Positions 49,401 through 63,804 are shown, numbered from the stretch's first letter. The stretch: DNA of 64,000 nt from Onchocerca volvulus (GCA_000499405.2 HG738140.1:7040879-7104878), one strand, 5' to 3'. Made by a program: numbers and translations. Notes: a model not told the origin generated them from the sequence alone.

Positions 49401-52400
49401 AAAAAAATTGAACAAAAACTGAAATAATTTGCAGAAAAAAATTAACAAAATATTGATAAAAGGTTGTAATTATTTCATCGATAGTGGTAATTAAAATTAA
49501 TATAATCTTATCTATCATTATGTGATATTTTATTATGATTCGCGAATTTTAAAATTTAGGTATGTTACAAACACTTGTTTCGTTGTCATTTCATACATCT
49601 CATGATATTGATAAATTATTCCACCGAGATTTGCCATGAATAATAAACAATAAATCATCGATGCAACAATTACTGAGATAAAAGATAATGATAAGATTAT
49701 TTTGGTTTTATCAAATCCAAGAAATTTTGGGTAAAAATTTATGATATGTGGAATAACAACAATTAACAGAAAAATTACATAAAAATAATAATACCTAAGG
49801 CTTAGTATTTTGAAAAGAGTAAAAAAAAATTCCAAAAAATAAGGAAAAAATACGACACTGTTCCTAAGCTAAGCAAGAATATAACATATTGATTCTGAAG
49901 TTGGGCAAAGATCAAAATAATTAAATTACACAATTCAGAGTGCAAAAAGTTTTTTTTAGTGATTTTAATGACAAAAAAGGAAAAATTGTTTAAATAAGAC
50001 TAAATTAAGATAGAAATAACCAGAGTGCTAAATAATACCAAAAATCCACTGATAATAATTCACATCCAAAATTATCTTCAATCAAAGTGATAAAATTGGA
50101 AAATTTTTTGGTTTCTCATTTCTTAAAAATGATAATCACTAAAATGATCAGTTCAATTCAGTCATTATTACATTGATTTTTATAACAATATCGATTTATT
50201 ACCTGGCGTAATCAGTTACTTGACGTAATAAATCTTATAGGCTTTTCAGAGATAGAGAAAAGCCTTATGTTTCAGTTTGGCCAAAAGGTCTTGAATATTT
50301 CAGGAGATTATATCTTTGAAATCTCCAAGAGTATTTTTCATAAAATTAAATTAACATGATTTATATTGAATTTAATTTATACCAACTATTTCGATTTAAT
50401 TCCTGTATTTTTGTTTGTCATCTGATAAATAATTAGTAAAATCTAATTTATCGAAAATTCCCTGTCATCTTTTTTTTGAATCACCTTTTTTTTTTTCGAA
50501 AATTTTGAATTAGAAGAATGAAAACATTAATTAAAATCAACACTGATAAACAAATATACCATTAATGAATGGTGGTTGTGATAAGTGTTGATCGTCCATT
50601 TCAGCTGTTTCCAAGGTTAATTTTGTTAATTCGCTTCTGAAATAAAAATTAAATTGACAAAAATTTCGAACTTTCAGCCCAAAGTTTTATTTTGACACGA
50701 CTTGAATTATTCCAAAAAAAACTATTTTAGCTATTTTTAAGCTGAAAACTTGTAATAAAATTAAATTAACATGATATATAATGAATTTGAAGCAATATCA
50801 TTTGACTAAATTATTAATTACCATCTAAAATCTAATAAAATTAATAAAGAACCAAGAATCTCGAAATTCTGAAAGCTAATCGAAAAAAGCAAATTTTTTT
50901 TAATGCGAAAAAAGATTGAATTTTTGGAAAAATGAATTGATTAATTTTTAGTAAATAAATTTATCATTTAAGCCAGGCAAAGTTTGATTTTCAATTTTAG
51001 TTTCCTTCTTTTTTTGATTTTCCGTGGTTAATATTATAAAATTGATATTACTTCGATGTAAAAACTAATGTAAACAAAATGTTTGAATTACTAAAGTATT
51101 CTATTACAGCATTTTAATAACTTATCATTAATGCTATCTATATAAATTGTAGTGAAATTTTTGTTGTTTATGCGAATAAAACCCTACGAATGAAAAAGAA
51201 TTAAATTTGTTATTCTGCTTAATTTAACGATAAGTTTTAATTGAAAACTGAATCGATTTAAAAAGCATTCTTTTTTACATTGCTTTTCATTCCTAGAAAA
51301 AATTCCTTATCACTTTCTTATCATTTCAGCATTTTAATTTATTCTAGCAAAAAAAGCGGTGAATTTAGGCACAAATTTTCGAGAAATAAAAATGAACCCT
51401 AATTCTTCATTCAGTGCATAATTGGAGAATTCACTTGAAAATTTTGATGCAAAATGCTGGAAATTTTAATTCAACAAATCTTTGTCGATGATTTTAAAAA
51501 GTAAAGCCAAAAAAGAGGAAATATTGGATTAAAGATTAAAAAATGCTAGCATTAATTTCAAAATAATCAAAATGGTAAATTTTCAACGATTTTTTGTCGG
51601 CGATTTTAAAAAGTTAAACAAAAAAAAAAAAGAAAGTAGTGGATCGAAAACCAAGAAATTTCTAAATTAATTCAAGTATTCAAAATTCAAAAAAATATCA
51701 TGAAAATATCATGAAAAATTTTCGAAACCTACTCGAACCTTTACTTTTTTTGTTGTTTAAATGACAAATGAGCATAAATTTAGCAAACAATCATTTGTCT
51801 TGATAGCAATAAATGAAATAAAAAGTAGCGATGATAAAAAAATATTGGAAATGAATGAAGCAAATTCTAATTATTAAAAACTTGTTTAAAAATTAATATT
51901 TTGCTTGAAATTTGAAAAAATTTCGAGAAAAACAAGTTGCTGAGTTTAATTAAAATATTTACTCAATAAATTGAAATGTTGAAAAAGTTGCCAGCTGCTA
52001 ATGAGATACTTGGCAAAATTAATTTTCTAAACATTTGACTTTTTGCTGTTGACAATTTTCTTTTTTAATTAGAAATATTTACAGCTCTTAGATTATCAAT
52101 TATTAAAAGATTGAAGATCGAATACATATTTCTCTTTTTTCGATAAAACCAATTTCAGACAAAATTTAAAAAAAAAATCAAATAGAAATTGAACTGCGAA
52201 TTTAAATGATTTTTCGAAATTTAATCAGAACTCATCAAAATCAGAGTCTGATTAAATAAAATATTAATTTTCTTTAATTAATAATTATTGATATTAATTT
52301 TCCATTTTTCACGCTTCATTCTTAATCAGTTTGCTTTCATAATTGTTAGCGAAAGAGATAATAAAAGAAAATAGAAGATTGAATATCTTGAATCAAATTA

Positions 52401-55400
52401 TGAAAACTAAAAAACACTCATCCAAGTTTCAAAGACTAAAATAGGTCAAAATACTATAGGATGAAAAAATTTTTATTAAAATTAAACAATTAATGAAAAG
52501 AGTTTTAACGCACCTCAAAATTTTCTCGTTAAAAGCCAAAAATTTATTACAAAAACTAACAATTTCAAATGAGATGTTAAAGAAAAGTTTATAATGAATG
52601 AGCGAAAAAAGTTTTTTTTTTTCAATAAAATCAAATTTTATAATAGCAAAATGAAGATCGAGAAAAAAGAAAACGAAGAATAGGGAAAAGAAGCAATTAT
52701 GAATTTTTCAATTATCAATTTAATTCCAATTCAAAAAATGGATTGAAATATGAATAAAATGAAAAACAAAATAATAGAATATAATAATCAAATATAAATA
52801 TATATAAGTATTTCTGTTCATCACTTCAAAATCGAAAAAACAGGAAAGAGAGAGAATAAGAAAAAAGGAAAAAAAATAGAAATCTCAAAAAATAAAAAAT
52901 AAAAGTTTAAATATTTCGACAAAAAAGTGGGAAATATTTAGAACATTAAGATGAAACTGCTATTCTAATTAATTTGGTTTTTTATTTATTTACTTAAAAT
53001 GAGACAACAATAATCTCAAATTAATTTTTAAAAGTCCTATTTTACTTCCCATTTTTCGAAAAAAAAAAAATTCTTGGTGATAAATTACAGTATAAAAGAA
53101 AAAATACAGTAATATTTTGTCTTTTAAGTACTACTGTAAACATCACTGTATTACTTCTATTAAAAAAAAAAAAAATGGATTAGCTTTCCATCTTTATACT
53201 TTTTTCTCATCAATTTTAATTTATTTTCAACAAATCATAATTTTTTATTCTGTAGCAAAAATAATTTTATAATTTGGTTTTTTTTTTTGCTATCCTTATC
53301 ATTGATTAAACATTCATTATCGGAATTAAATAACATATTTAATTATTCTTTTAAGTAAAATAATGAGCGATTATTTTTTTAAGATTATTTTATCTTTTTG
53401 TATTTGTATTATTTTATCTTCGATTATTTTATCTTCTTGATTTATCGGTTATTATGATTCAATTTTTAAATTACCAGGTTAATTTCAATTTTTAAAATAA
53501 TAATTAATAGTTCATTAACGAACTATTGTTTGTCTTCTACTACTGTAGTATTAATTAGATTCATTTCTCTTAACTTTGACAAAGAAAATTTCATTAATCG
53601 ATTACTCGAATGATTTACCTCAATCAACTGATAATTAATGCCTTTTTTAAATTGTAATCTTTAATAATTACTTATTGCATAATTTTAATATTATATTCAT
53701 TCCATTTAATTTTAATGAAGAAAAAAACCATTTCAAGTATTTTTTGCATTTATTTCATAATTATTATGTACTTTTTAGTTTGAATTTTTATTATATCAAA
53801 TTTTGTTTATTTATTTATTTTTTTCAATCGATTTGTTATAATTTTTTATGCATTCATTTAGAACAGCTTATTATTTGTCTTAAAACTAAGATTATTTCGT
53901 CAATATTTGATGGATCAGATGATTTCTTCTAAATTTGAAACTAGTTTAATTTTTTTTTTTAATTTAACCAAAAAAAGTAAAACGCATTTAGATGAACTTA
54001 CGATTTTGGATAAACTGTAACAGCCGTTTGATCGGTAATTATTTGATCAACATTTGATGGATCAGATGATTTTTGAAGCCAAACTCGGGCAATTTCATTT
54101 ATTTGTTGAGCATATTCACAACTATTATCCCATAAAGTTACTGTAGGTTGTGATTCAGCCATTACTTGATTATCAGTATCTAGAAGTAGAAAGATCAATT
54201 AAATAATTTTTTTCTGAAATTCATTAAAATTTAATTTAATAAAAAAATTTTTTTTAATTTTTTGATTGCTCATGTTGATCATCAATTGGTGTTGAACATA
54301 ACTAATATGATGGCTTAACCAAAGATATCGTATAACATAAACAAGAACTTAATTACTTGATTCTATTAATTATTTTAGCTTAAATATACTTTAAATTAAT
54401 CCATATTAGCTTATATCCATTATTATATCTGATAAGCTTTAATTATTAATAAATACCAAAATTTTTACTAAATGAAAAATTACCTGATTTAAACTTCTCA
54501 AGAAATGGATATAAAGCTGTGTCGCTATCAATATTTGTTGATAATTTAGTCGTATCATTACGAATCGATTTCTTAACATCAAATGTAAATTCATAAAAAT
54601 TCGGTAATTTATTTCTATTAGCTGGAAAAGTTTGATCCACAAACATGTCATTATGATCATTATCATTGTTCTCATTATCATTATCGTCATCATTATCATC
54701 ATTATCATTCTCATCACTTTCATCTGATCCATATTCGATATCATTTTTATGATACATATTTGGATAATACGTTGTATCTTTATGGAAATTTGATAAATTT
54801 CGAATTTCATCACAGTATTGTTTCTCATCGATATTATTAGCAAATACTTTTGTCTTGAAAAAATTCGATTCTTTTTCGAAATTTATTAATTTTACCGGAA
54901 TTTGATCCAATATATTTAGAGAATATGATCGACGTGGTGGTGGTGCTGATGATATTGAATCAATCAAATTAGCATTTTGTTTTTTTTCTTGATATGATAA
55001 AAATTGGTCGTTTTTTTGATTATCTTTCGCATTCGTTGTTATTTTTACCAAATCTTCTTTATCAACTATTTTCTTCAGCGTAGTTAAAAATGTTGTTGGA
55101 CGTTCACATTTCTTCATTTTTCCCTCATTTTTGTTATCATTATCGATTTGTTCAGTTGCATCCATGCATTGAAAATCATTGAAATGTTGATCGATATTGA
55201 TCGATGAATGGTTATCAACATTAGGTGTGGAAAATATTGGTACTGTGATATGCGAACAAATATCGTTCTCGATACGATCACTTACGAATGATTCGTCTAA
55301 TGCTGCATCATCAGCACATCGAATCCATTCATCATCCGATGTATCACTTACGCTATTCATTGATTGCTTCATTATTTCTGGCTTTGAAGCATATTTACGA

Positions 55401-58400
55401 CAATCTGGTGAGGAACATCTGAAAAAGTGATTTTTGATCAAAATTTTATGCTGAAATAAAATTGAAATAACAAGACAATGCATGAATTTACGATTGAAAC
55501 TAATCGATTTATTCAATACAAATTTATATCAATGTTATAGATCAATCTTTAGATTAATCATTTAATCCAAATTTATATCTAAATCAATCATACTCATTTT
55601 AAGTTTGCTGATTTTATCACTAATCATCTCAAAACTATCTTCAAAATATCAATTATCGAATAATTCTATTCAATTCATCCGTTTTATTAAACTTCGTAAC
55701 GCAAAATTTCGACAAAAACAGACGTAAAAATAACGTGAGCGAATTTAAAAATAATTCAGGTGAATGTGAATCGGAAGCATCTGAATCCGAATCTGAATTG
55801 AAAGGTGAATCGAAAGGAAACGTAAAAGTAGTGCAAATAATACAAAAGTTACGCAAACAACGTAAAAATAGCGTGAGCAAATTTAGACGTAAATATGACG
55901 TACGTTTAAATTATTAGAACAAATTAGCAAACCTATTGTAATGATTTTGTATAACACAATCAACATATGATGTGATCATATGATCATGACAGCTAACACT
56001 TTGACGCATTGTTATCCCGGAATGATCCATTGGTGATGGTACTCTTGTAATCCAACCCAATTCAGTTTCCCTTAAAATTCTAGCTTTTTAAAAGTTTTTT
56101 TTTTAAAAAAAAGTTAAGAAATAAATATGCAAAAGGATAAAGTCGAAATTACTACTACACTACAATAATTACTTAAACAATTATAATTACAACTTTTATT
56201 TTTAATTAAAAAAGAAATTGTAATTATTATTATTAACGAAAATTTTAAATTACCTAAGATAATGGAATAACTAAGATTAAATATTTTTTTGCTGAAGATG
56301 ACGCAAAATTAATTAATGATGATTTCATCGATTAAATTGATCAGTAATATTATATTTGAAAAAAAAAAAAAAAAAGAAATTAAAATTAACCATAAATCTA
56401 AACTTCCAAGTGATTTTGATATATTTACAATTGTTGATGCTACGTCATGATTTTCACGCAAGTGTTGTGGAATTTCTGAATTTTCACGTAATGATTTTTT
56501 TGCAAAATTTATGATTGCTTCTGGTGTCCATTTGTTGATGATCGTTTCCTCAATTTCTGGTAATTCGTCGGCAAAGTTTATTTCCTCTTCTTCCCTGCAA
56601 AAAAAAAAAAAAAAAAAAATTTGATAATTTCAAAAGTTAATTTATAAACTTCATTTTAATTATCAATTGCAAAAAATTAAAAATTTACTGGTGTGGTGAT
56701 GGACTAGCATCATAAATGCAAAGTGAATCATTCTCGGAGATAACACGTGGACACGTGTTTCTCGATAAATTCAAATGGGTCAAATTGGTAATTTGAACTG
56801 ATTCCGGACCACTAAAATCCAAAATACTCGTACCCATTGACTCATCATATTCGGATAAATCAGCACTAAAATAGGAAAATTTAGGTAATTAATCCTAACT
56901 AAATTGAAAGTTTTAATTTCAAATCTGTACTAATTGTCATTTCAAAAAAAAAAAAGTTTTTTCTTTTTTTCCCTTTTTTTTTTTTTAATTTTGAGACGAT
57001 AAATTCAAAAATTAATTACCAAGGTAAAGATGGACGTTCTGTTTTCTCATTTCTTTCAGCAAAACAAGCATCTTCCAAACTTGACAATTCTTCAGATGTC
57101 TAAAGTATAAACTTCAGAATGAAATAAATTTACAGAATTTCAATGAGAAACAATTTTAATGTCATTGAATTTTTTTTTTTTGAAAAATATAAATTTTTTA
57201 ACTTTTAATTGCCGCAATTATGCGTTTTTTTTGCGTGTTTATAATGTGTTTGCTCTATTCAAAGAAAGATTTAAATTTATTCAACTTATTTTAAATCATC
57301 CTTCAATAGTAATTTAATAATTTTAAAATTAGTTGAACTATTAGCTTATTCCGATTTGTCTTTAGAACAATGATCAATAAATTTGTTCAATTGAAATAAA
57401 ATTAAATTTGCTTAATTTGACAATATTAAGAGTATATTATTGAGGTTTTTATCGAAATTTTTCATTTTAACAATGTTACCAACTTCTGAATTGAATAGTA
57501 ATAAAAATTAGCAATAAATTTGTTTGCATTAAAATAAAAAGCCATAATTGCTTAATTAGAGAATATTAAAAAAGTATTTATTGGAATTTTTCATTTTTTT
57601 TCCAAGTTAACAATATCACCAATTCATAAATTAAATGATAATAAATTTAAAAAAAAAAAGAAAAGACAAAATGATAATGGAAATAATTGCAATACTTGTT
57701 GTTCGTTATCAGCGATAAATTCTGGTGCTGACCAACAACAAGTAAATGGCGATGATCTAGCTTGATCTAAATCATCATCACTTTCAAAATTTGTTCCATA
57801 TTTGAAATTATTTGCTTGAGTTGACCAATTATCGCTTATTTCTGTATTTGATATTGTCTGAAATTAAATTTTTTACTTATGTAATGAAGTAATTAAAAAT
57901 CATTGAAGAAATTAATTAATGCAAAATTATCGTCTAATATTCATTGATACCAAATAAAATTTATTTATAAATATTTAATTTTTTTCTTTTTTAGAAAAAA
58001 ACATGGCAAAAAAATTCTAGATATTTGAATGTATTTCAAATAAAGAAGTAAAAAAAAATTTTTAGATATAAAAAAAGGAAAAATTATTGTTTTGGTGTAA
58101 GAGGAAAATAGGCTGAATATTAATTGAAAACCAAATAAATATTATTTCAGAACATTAAATTATTATGGGCTTATTCGTTATGTATGTTATTCGGTTACAA
58201 ATATAATTTTTTACAAAAGGAGTATCAATTTCAGCAAAAAATTTGTTGAAAAAATCTAAAAAAATAAAAATAAACAAAATCAATTTCGATGAAAAAACTT
58301 TTATTCATATGAATTCATAAATTTAATTAATGAATGAAGTGATAAAATAATCATTGAATATCATAAACAGTAGTAAAACTAGTGATATTTGAAAAGATAA

Positions 58401-60244
58401 ATATAAGAAAAACTAATTTAATAATCATTAAAAAAAATTAAAACTAATTTAAATGTGAAGAAAAATTAATATTAATAATATGTGGTAGCGGAAAAAAAAC
58501 AAACTTAATGTTAGTTTATAGAATGTCTTTTAGCTAATTAAAGTAAAATAATTTAACTAAAGCATATTAAAACAAAACGGAAGAATTTGTTAATTCTATA
58601 TTAACATTTTCAAAAAATTTTGATACGAGACAAATAATCTGATATAATTTATTTGATTATAATTAAAAATTAATTTACTAATTATAGATTAGCAAAATTT
58701 CACGGTTTTTCTAAATAAGCTTTTCGACGTTATCAATATTAATTTTTTTTTTAAAGTAATTAGAATAATATATCGATTAAGGAAGGAAGAATTAATGATT
58801 GCTTGTTGATTAAAACCAAAATTAAATTAAAATTTTTTATAACCTCAAATATGGGTGTCCGATAATTATGAAACGCTTGATTTCGTGAAAAATATGGCGC
58901 TGAAGATGCGGAAGTTTCCTCATCACTTATTGATTGTGTATTGATAAATCGATATCGATCATCCAAATATTTACCGTTGCTTGTTTTAGTAAATGTATTG
59001 CTATCGAGAAGTTTTTCATCTTTAAATTTTTTAAATTATTCAATTTAAGGCATAAGCATAGAAAATAGAAAAGAAAATTACAGTTTTATTAATTTCATCA
59101 TTAAAATTTAATTTTTTAAGTCTTTTTCTTAATTTTTGTTTCAATGAAATTACAAATTTTAGAATTCATTTTCTTCTTTTTTGATATTATTATTTTTCTA
59201 ATACGTATGAATGGAAAGTAAATTTTCCAGGAATAAAAATTAATGCTTTATTGCATTTGAAATATCAATTTTGTCGGGAATTTAAAGCGATTTTTAGGGA
59301 GTAATAATTAATTGCTGCCTAAAGTGATTGTTAAACAAACATCTGCTTACATAGATTATTGATTAAATCGATTGCTAACTAAATTAATTACTAAGCAATA
59401 AATATCTATAGATAAAATAAAATAAACTATCATTTAAATTAATTATTGATTAACAAACATATTTGTCCATAGCTTTCTTCCCACCTATTTTAGTTTACTT
59501 TGTCTTTATCAAAGATATTATAAAATACCTGTATATGATAAAGGTATTGCATAATCATTTTTTTGAATTGAAGATATCGATTTCGATTTGATAAGTCCTC
59601 GTAAGCAAGCATGTACCGCAAATTCCTCATCACTATCACTATTCGAATCATCATCCTAAATTAAGAGAAAAAAAAGATAGAATGCAAGATAATTAATCGC
59701 AAAATTAATTAACTCTGTAAGATAGTTCATTAAAGCATTAATTCAGTATTATTTATTTTTTTTTAAGCAAAAAAGCTAAAGAAAATATTATTAATAATTT
59801 AAAAAATATTATTTATAATTTAAAAGAAAACAAAAATGAAATAAAACCTTCGTAGTATCACTATTATACAATGATGATACTATTTCTGAATCACCATTTT
59901 CGATATCACCAATCGGTAATTTATCATTTTTATCAGATCGTGATGTATAATTATTTTGTTGAAAATTCATTTCTGCTTCTGATGACCAACTTCTGATCAA
60001 ATAAATGAATAAATAAAAACTTTTCTTCTCATTTACTTTCAGAAAAAAAATTTTTTAATACAATTTAAAGATTTTCAAAATAATTTGAAAAGTTTTGACT
60101 ATTTTTTTTTAAAATAAATTATTACATATCAGCATCACTATCACAACCACTTGAACCATCATTACTACTCAATTCATCACTTGAACGTTGATTGGAATAC
60201 TTATCCAGATTATTTGTACATTCGATTGCACTTTCAGAATCCAT
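40403..60244 (-). CDS. jip-1: JIP-type JNK scaffold protein (SH3 and PTB domains)
   Basis: 21 exons: 60244-60126, 59992-59848, 59655-59529, 59019-58844, 57857-57696, 57099-57020, 56865-56689, 56594-56391, 56070-55933, 55418-54484, 54179-54002, 50636-50560, 47076-46824, 44908-44802, 44606-44424, 44041-43934, 43183-43080, 42602-42498, 41273-41194, 40892-40794, 40475-40403. Every junction is GT-AG and in frame; 1209 aa. JIP proteins assemble JNK cascade kinases and link cargo to kinesin-1. SH3: about 984-1045 ([30 protein letters not shown]). PTB: about 1060-1203 ([35 protein letters not shown]). The C-terminus EDIYLE is the kinesin light chain-binding tail of JIP1/2. A candidate JNK docking motif, [13 protein letters not shown], is at about 545-557. 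The N-terminal half is acidic and Ser/Asp-rich. An AG lies directly before the ATG (60246-60245), fitting SL trans-splicing. Confidence 0.95.
41014..41062 (+). repeat. 21-bp perfect-pairing hairpin in a JIP intron
   Basis: Arms 41014-41034 and 41042-41062 with a 7-nt loop. On the plus strand all 21 positions pair (two as G-U). On the minus strand those two become C-A mismatches. Confidence 0.55.
43335..43695. repeat. Diverged minisatellite, 34-37 bp period, about ten units
   Basis: Units share a core CCAATGAATCA...TGGTTAAC...AGGATTCA, with TGAATCA-type landmarks at 43361, 43398, 43432, 43468, 43503, 43539 and 43576. It lies in the JIP intron between the SH3 and PTB exons (43184-43933). Confidence 0.75.
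44625..44720. repeat. 30-bp tandem repeat, about 3.3 units
   Basis: Units of the form GATTCTGTAGAATGG...TCTACATG.TG repeat four times, the last incomplete. It lies in the JIP intron just upstream (gene sense) of the SH3 exon 44606-44424. Confidence 0.7.
48488..48765. repeat. GAT/AAT-rich low-complexity tract
   Basis: A long impure trinucleotide array in the 3.5-kb JIP intron 50559-47077. It creates long but meaningless frames on both strands. Confidence 0.8.
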
Positions 60245-60246
60245 CT
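60245..60246 (-). promoter_or_regulatory. Candidate trans-splice acceptor abutting the JIP start codon
   Basis: GTGCTTTTTTTAG runs straight into ATGGATTC. With no cis exon evident upstream this is the usual nematode arrangement for an SL added with no 5' UTR. Confidence 0.45.
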
Positions 60247-60869
60247 AAAAAAAGCACTTAAAGAAAGAAAAGTTAAAAATTTTTGTTTTATTATTTGCCA
60301 TCTTTTCCCGAACAAAAAAGAAATCTAAAATTTTTCAAAAAATAATTGAAACTATCAATTGTTATTTTGAAAAATTGTGAAAAAATAAAGAAAAAAATTC
60401 TGCAAAAAATAATAGAAAAAAAATTGATATTTGCAATAAATTTCTTACAAATGTTTCGTCATCAAATAAAAAAAAAATCAACAAAAAGTATTTGAGGAAT
60501 TTCAATCTTTAAAAGAAAGAAGTATTGCATTGATAAAAAAGGATGGGAAAATCGTAAATGAAAAAAGAGAAAGAAAAAAAAGAAAAAACGAAGAAAAAAA
60601 AACGAATTTAAAATTTGATTATTAAAATAATTAAAATGAAATAGAAGAATGTCTCAGAAAATAATAATTAGAATTAATTATATACTACCATGAAAGATTT
60701 TAGGCATATTTGAAAAATTGATTAGAAAAATGAATTGTAAAAGAAAGGAAGTGTAGAAAAGAGGACGAAATATTGATAAAACATTAATTCCAAAAAAAAA
60801 AAAAAAGAAAAAAAGAAGAAATCTGGTAACTTTGATATTTCTTAAGACGAAATAATAATCGAAAGGACA

Positions 60870-60870
<1 letters not shown>

Positions 60871-60908
<38 letters not shown>
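60871..60908. repeat. (GA)n microsatellite
   Basis: An almost pure GA dinucleotide run about 630 bp upstream (gene sense) of the JIP start codon. Confidence 0.85.
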
Positions 60909-60911
<3 letters not shown>

Positions 60912-62717
60912 AATTTATTTGTTTATATTACTTAATATGTTTTCATTTGAATAAATTTGGAAACAAATTAAATAAATGAGGTGAAAGAAGGAAAAAATTT
61001 ATATAAAAAAAAAATAAAAGAGATGATATTTAAACAAAAATATATGAAATTAATTTAAAGTATGAAATAATCATAGAATGAATCGAATATTGGTGTTACA
61101 TATATATATAAATGTGTATGGCGAAAGAAGCTTGGCTAAAATCTTTTGCTTTGATGAAAATTGAAGCTTGAAGAAGGGAGGAGATGGATGGCTGGATGAG
61201 GAGGCCATGAATAGGCCTAGACTATCAGCAGCATACTGCTGCTATGGCTGTATTGAGAGATTCGATGGGAAAAAAGAGCCTAGTCAGACTCAAATGTTTG
61301 CCAGCATTACATTATCTTCATCTATCTAACATTTCATAGCAAATAGGGACCAAAAGATGTGGTCTTTTTCCTGCTTTTTTTTCTTCTTTGTTCACGACAG
61401 TTTTAAACCAAACTATTATTGTTAAGAGAGTGCTTGGCTGAAAGATTTTTTTTTTTTTTTTTTTAAAATAAAAAAGGTGGCTCAAACATTGTTAGCATTT
61501 ATGGATCTTGGCTTTGAATGAAGTAGGCCAATATTTTTTTCTTTTTCTAACACTTCATCACTCTTTCATCCTGTTGAAATATTAAAGGTACTTGTAAAAT
61601 TCTTATTCTTTGTTTTTGGATTGGTTGAGATTGCAGCCCAAAGAATCTATGGAAAGGGAAAAAAAGAAGCCAGAAAGATGAGTCAGAAAATTGAAAATAT
61701 CGATTTAATCAATTAATTGTCATTTTCATAAACAGCGACATGCAGACGCATATATAAATATGAAATTAATTGAACTAACCCGTAATAAACGAATATTCAT
61801 TGAATTAAAATTGAAATTGGCTATAATGAAAGAAAAATGAAATAAAGAAAGTTCGAGACTTTTCTCTTAAAGGAAAAAAAAAAGATTTATGTAATGGTGA
61901 AAGGTACACCAAAAAGAATTTAAAATATATAAATTTCTTTTAATTCCTTTTCTATGAATTAAAAGAAATTTGTTTGTCATATAAATTGATCAGTAAATAA
62001 ATTTTAAATGTTTCTTTAAATATAGTTAAATATGCCACTACTTAGTTATTTAAGATTATTTCAAATTATCATTCATTTGTTAAGCTTGTAATTGTGGACT
62101 TTAAAAAATGTTGTTTTAAAATTAATTAAATATGAAAAAAACGAAGTGGATTTTGTTGATAATAGTATTTTGATAATGATAATAATAGACAGTAATAATT
62201 TCCAACATGTTATCTTTAGTGATGTTTTTGGGAAAATAAAGCTTCTTTTATTATTTTAGCAAATATATTGATTATTTCTTCGGCATATTCGTTTTTTCCG
62301 TATTCGAATATTGGATTTCCTCTTTCAGTTTTTGTTTTTATGTTTTCCTCGAGAATAAATAAAATTATATAGCATCTTCTGATAGTAAATGGGATATAAA
62401 TTATTTCTATGATTGTTTTTCTGAACAACAATAAAACTATCTGACATTTTCATTTCATGTAATTAGAACAGAGATTTTTTGGATTTTATCGACATATTTC
62501 TAATTTATTGTTTTTTTTTTTTTTTTTAAGATTCGATTATTTTATAGTTAATTGTCTGCGTAAAAAAACGATAATTTTTTGACTTAAAGATTAGAAATTC
62601 AACATTAATTTGAAATATTTGACTGTTGTTTATCTTTTGTAATAATGAAGGAGCAAAATCTTTCAAAATATTTATTTGACTCTGTGTTTATAGGATTTTC
62701 GGAGAAAATTTTATAAA

Positions 62718-62799
62718 AAATTCAAAATAAATCCTTTGAGTTAGATTTAGGTGTAATTAAAAACACCTAAATCTAATTCAGAGAATTTGTTTTGAATTT
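62718..62799 (+). ncRNA. 37-bp hairpin, candidate small-RNA precursor
   Basis: The arms 62718-62754 and 62763-62799 pair along 37 bp with an 8-nt loop. The plus-strand transcript has three G-U pairs and a single C-A mismatch. Length and near-perfect pairing fit a small-RNA hairpin or a tiny MITE. No flanking direct repeat was identified. Confidence 0.35.
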
Positions 62800-63804
62800 G
62801 TAGATACAATTCATTGTCAAATTACATAGACTAATATTGTAAATGAATGAATAATAAATTTAAATAAATAAATAACAATTTTTTCATTTAAAATATTATC
62901 TATTTATAGGATAAATACAATCGACTTACTAAAATTGTGAGTAACGGGTAGTAGTTATAATATTTAATTATATCTAACTTTTCACTTCAATTTTTAATTT
63001 CAATAAAAAATTTATCAGCACGGTTATGAAACAATTTGTAATTAATCCGAACTAAATCGGAAGAGAATGCGACGAAATATGAAAAATAAGCTTTTTTTAC
63101 TTAACAATTCAGAAACCATCTAAATAAAACAAAATAAAATTAGCAAATTGAAACAGATTGTTAATCATAACTGCATAATTTTCTTTCATTAAATCAAATA
63201 ATTTACCATAATATTTTTCAAATTTATGCAAAATGGTTTTCGTTTGTTATAAACAATTTTGAAATAAACATTTGAAATAAACAATTTATTTTGAAAGATT
63301 AAAGTCTCAATTTCTAAAGCTTATAAAAATCTGCCAAGAAAATATCGGCTGTCAAAAGCATAAAAAAAAATATTTAATCATGTAATCGCTGATAAAAACT
63401 TCCAAATGTTTTACATTAGCTTAAATATCATTCAGGCAATTCTTTCATTCGATCATTTATTATTATTAAATTTCAGTTAAAATAATAGTTGATAATTTTA
63501 TTTATTCAAATATATCGCAATTACAGGTATTTCGATATTTTAAATATTATATTATGATTCATTTTTAATCAGCTAAGACTATATTTAGCTCAGTTGTAGT
63601 TTAAAGTTTAGATATGAAATTTAGGAAAATCACAAAATTTAACAATTAAATTTTTGATTATAACTAGCAGAAATGCAACCCACAATTTTCGATAACCTGA
63701 AATCAAACAAATAATCGCATCCAACTGATAATTTGTGATATTTTGTCACAAGGAGATTTATTCCTTCTCACGAATAGTTATGGCATTTTAATTGTGCACC
63801 ATTT

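Larger units (their letters stand above)
60250..63800. other. Upstream region of JIP, no gene supported
   Basis: Holds a (GA)n tract (60871-60908) and a strong hairpin (62718-62799). A GC-richer patch at about 61130-61300 (with paired CAGCAG/CTGCTG) may be part of the JIP promoter or an upstream leader. The frame at 62216-62431 (-) is not supported by splice sites. Confidence 0.4.

Noticed and set aside
53080..53160. Repeated TACAGTA/TACTGTA motifs as a transposon
   Set aside because: Pairing is short and broken. Too weak to call.
62216..62431. 71-aa minus-strand gene
   Set aside because: The second half looks protein-like but there is no acceptor, domain or neighbouring exon to support it.
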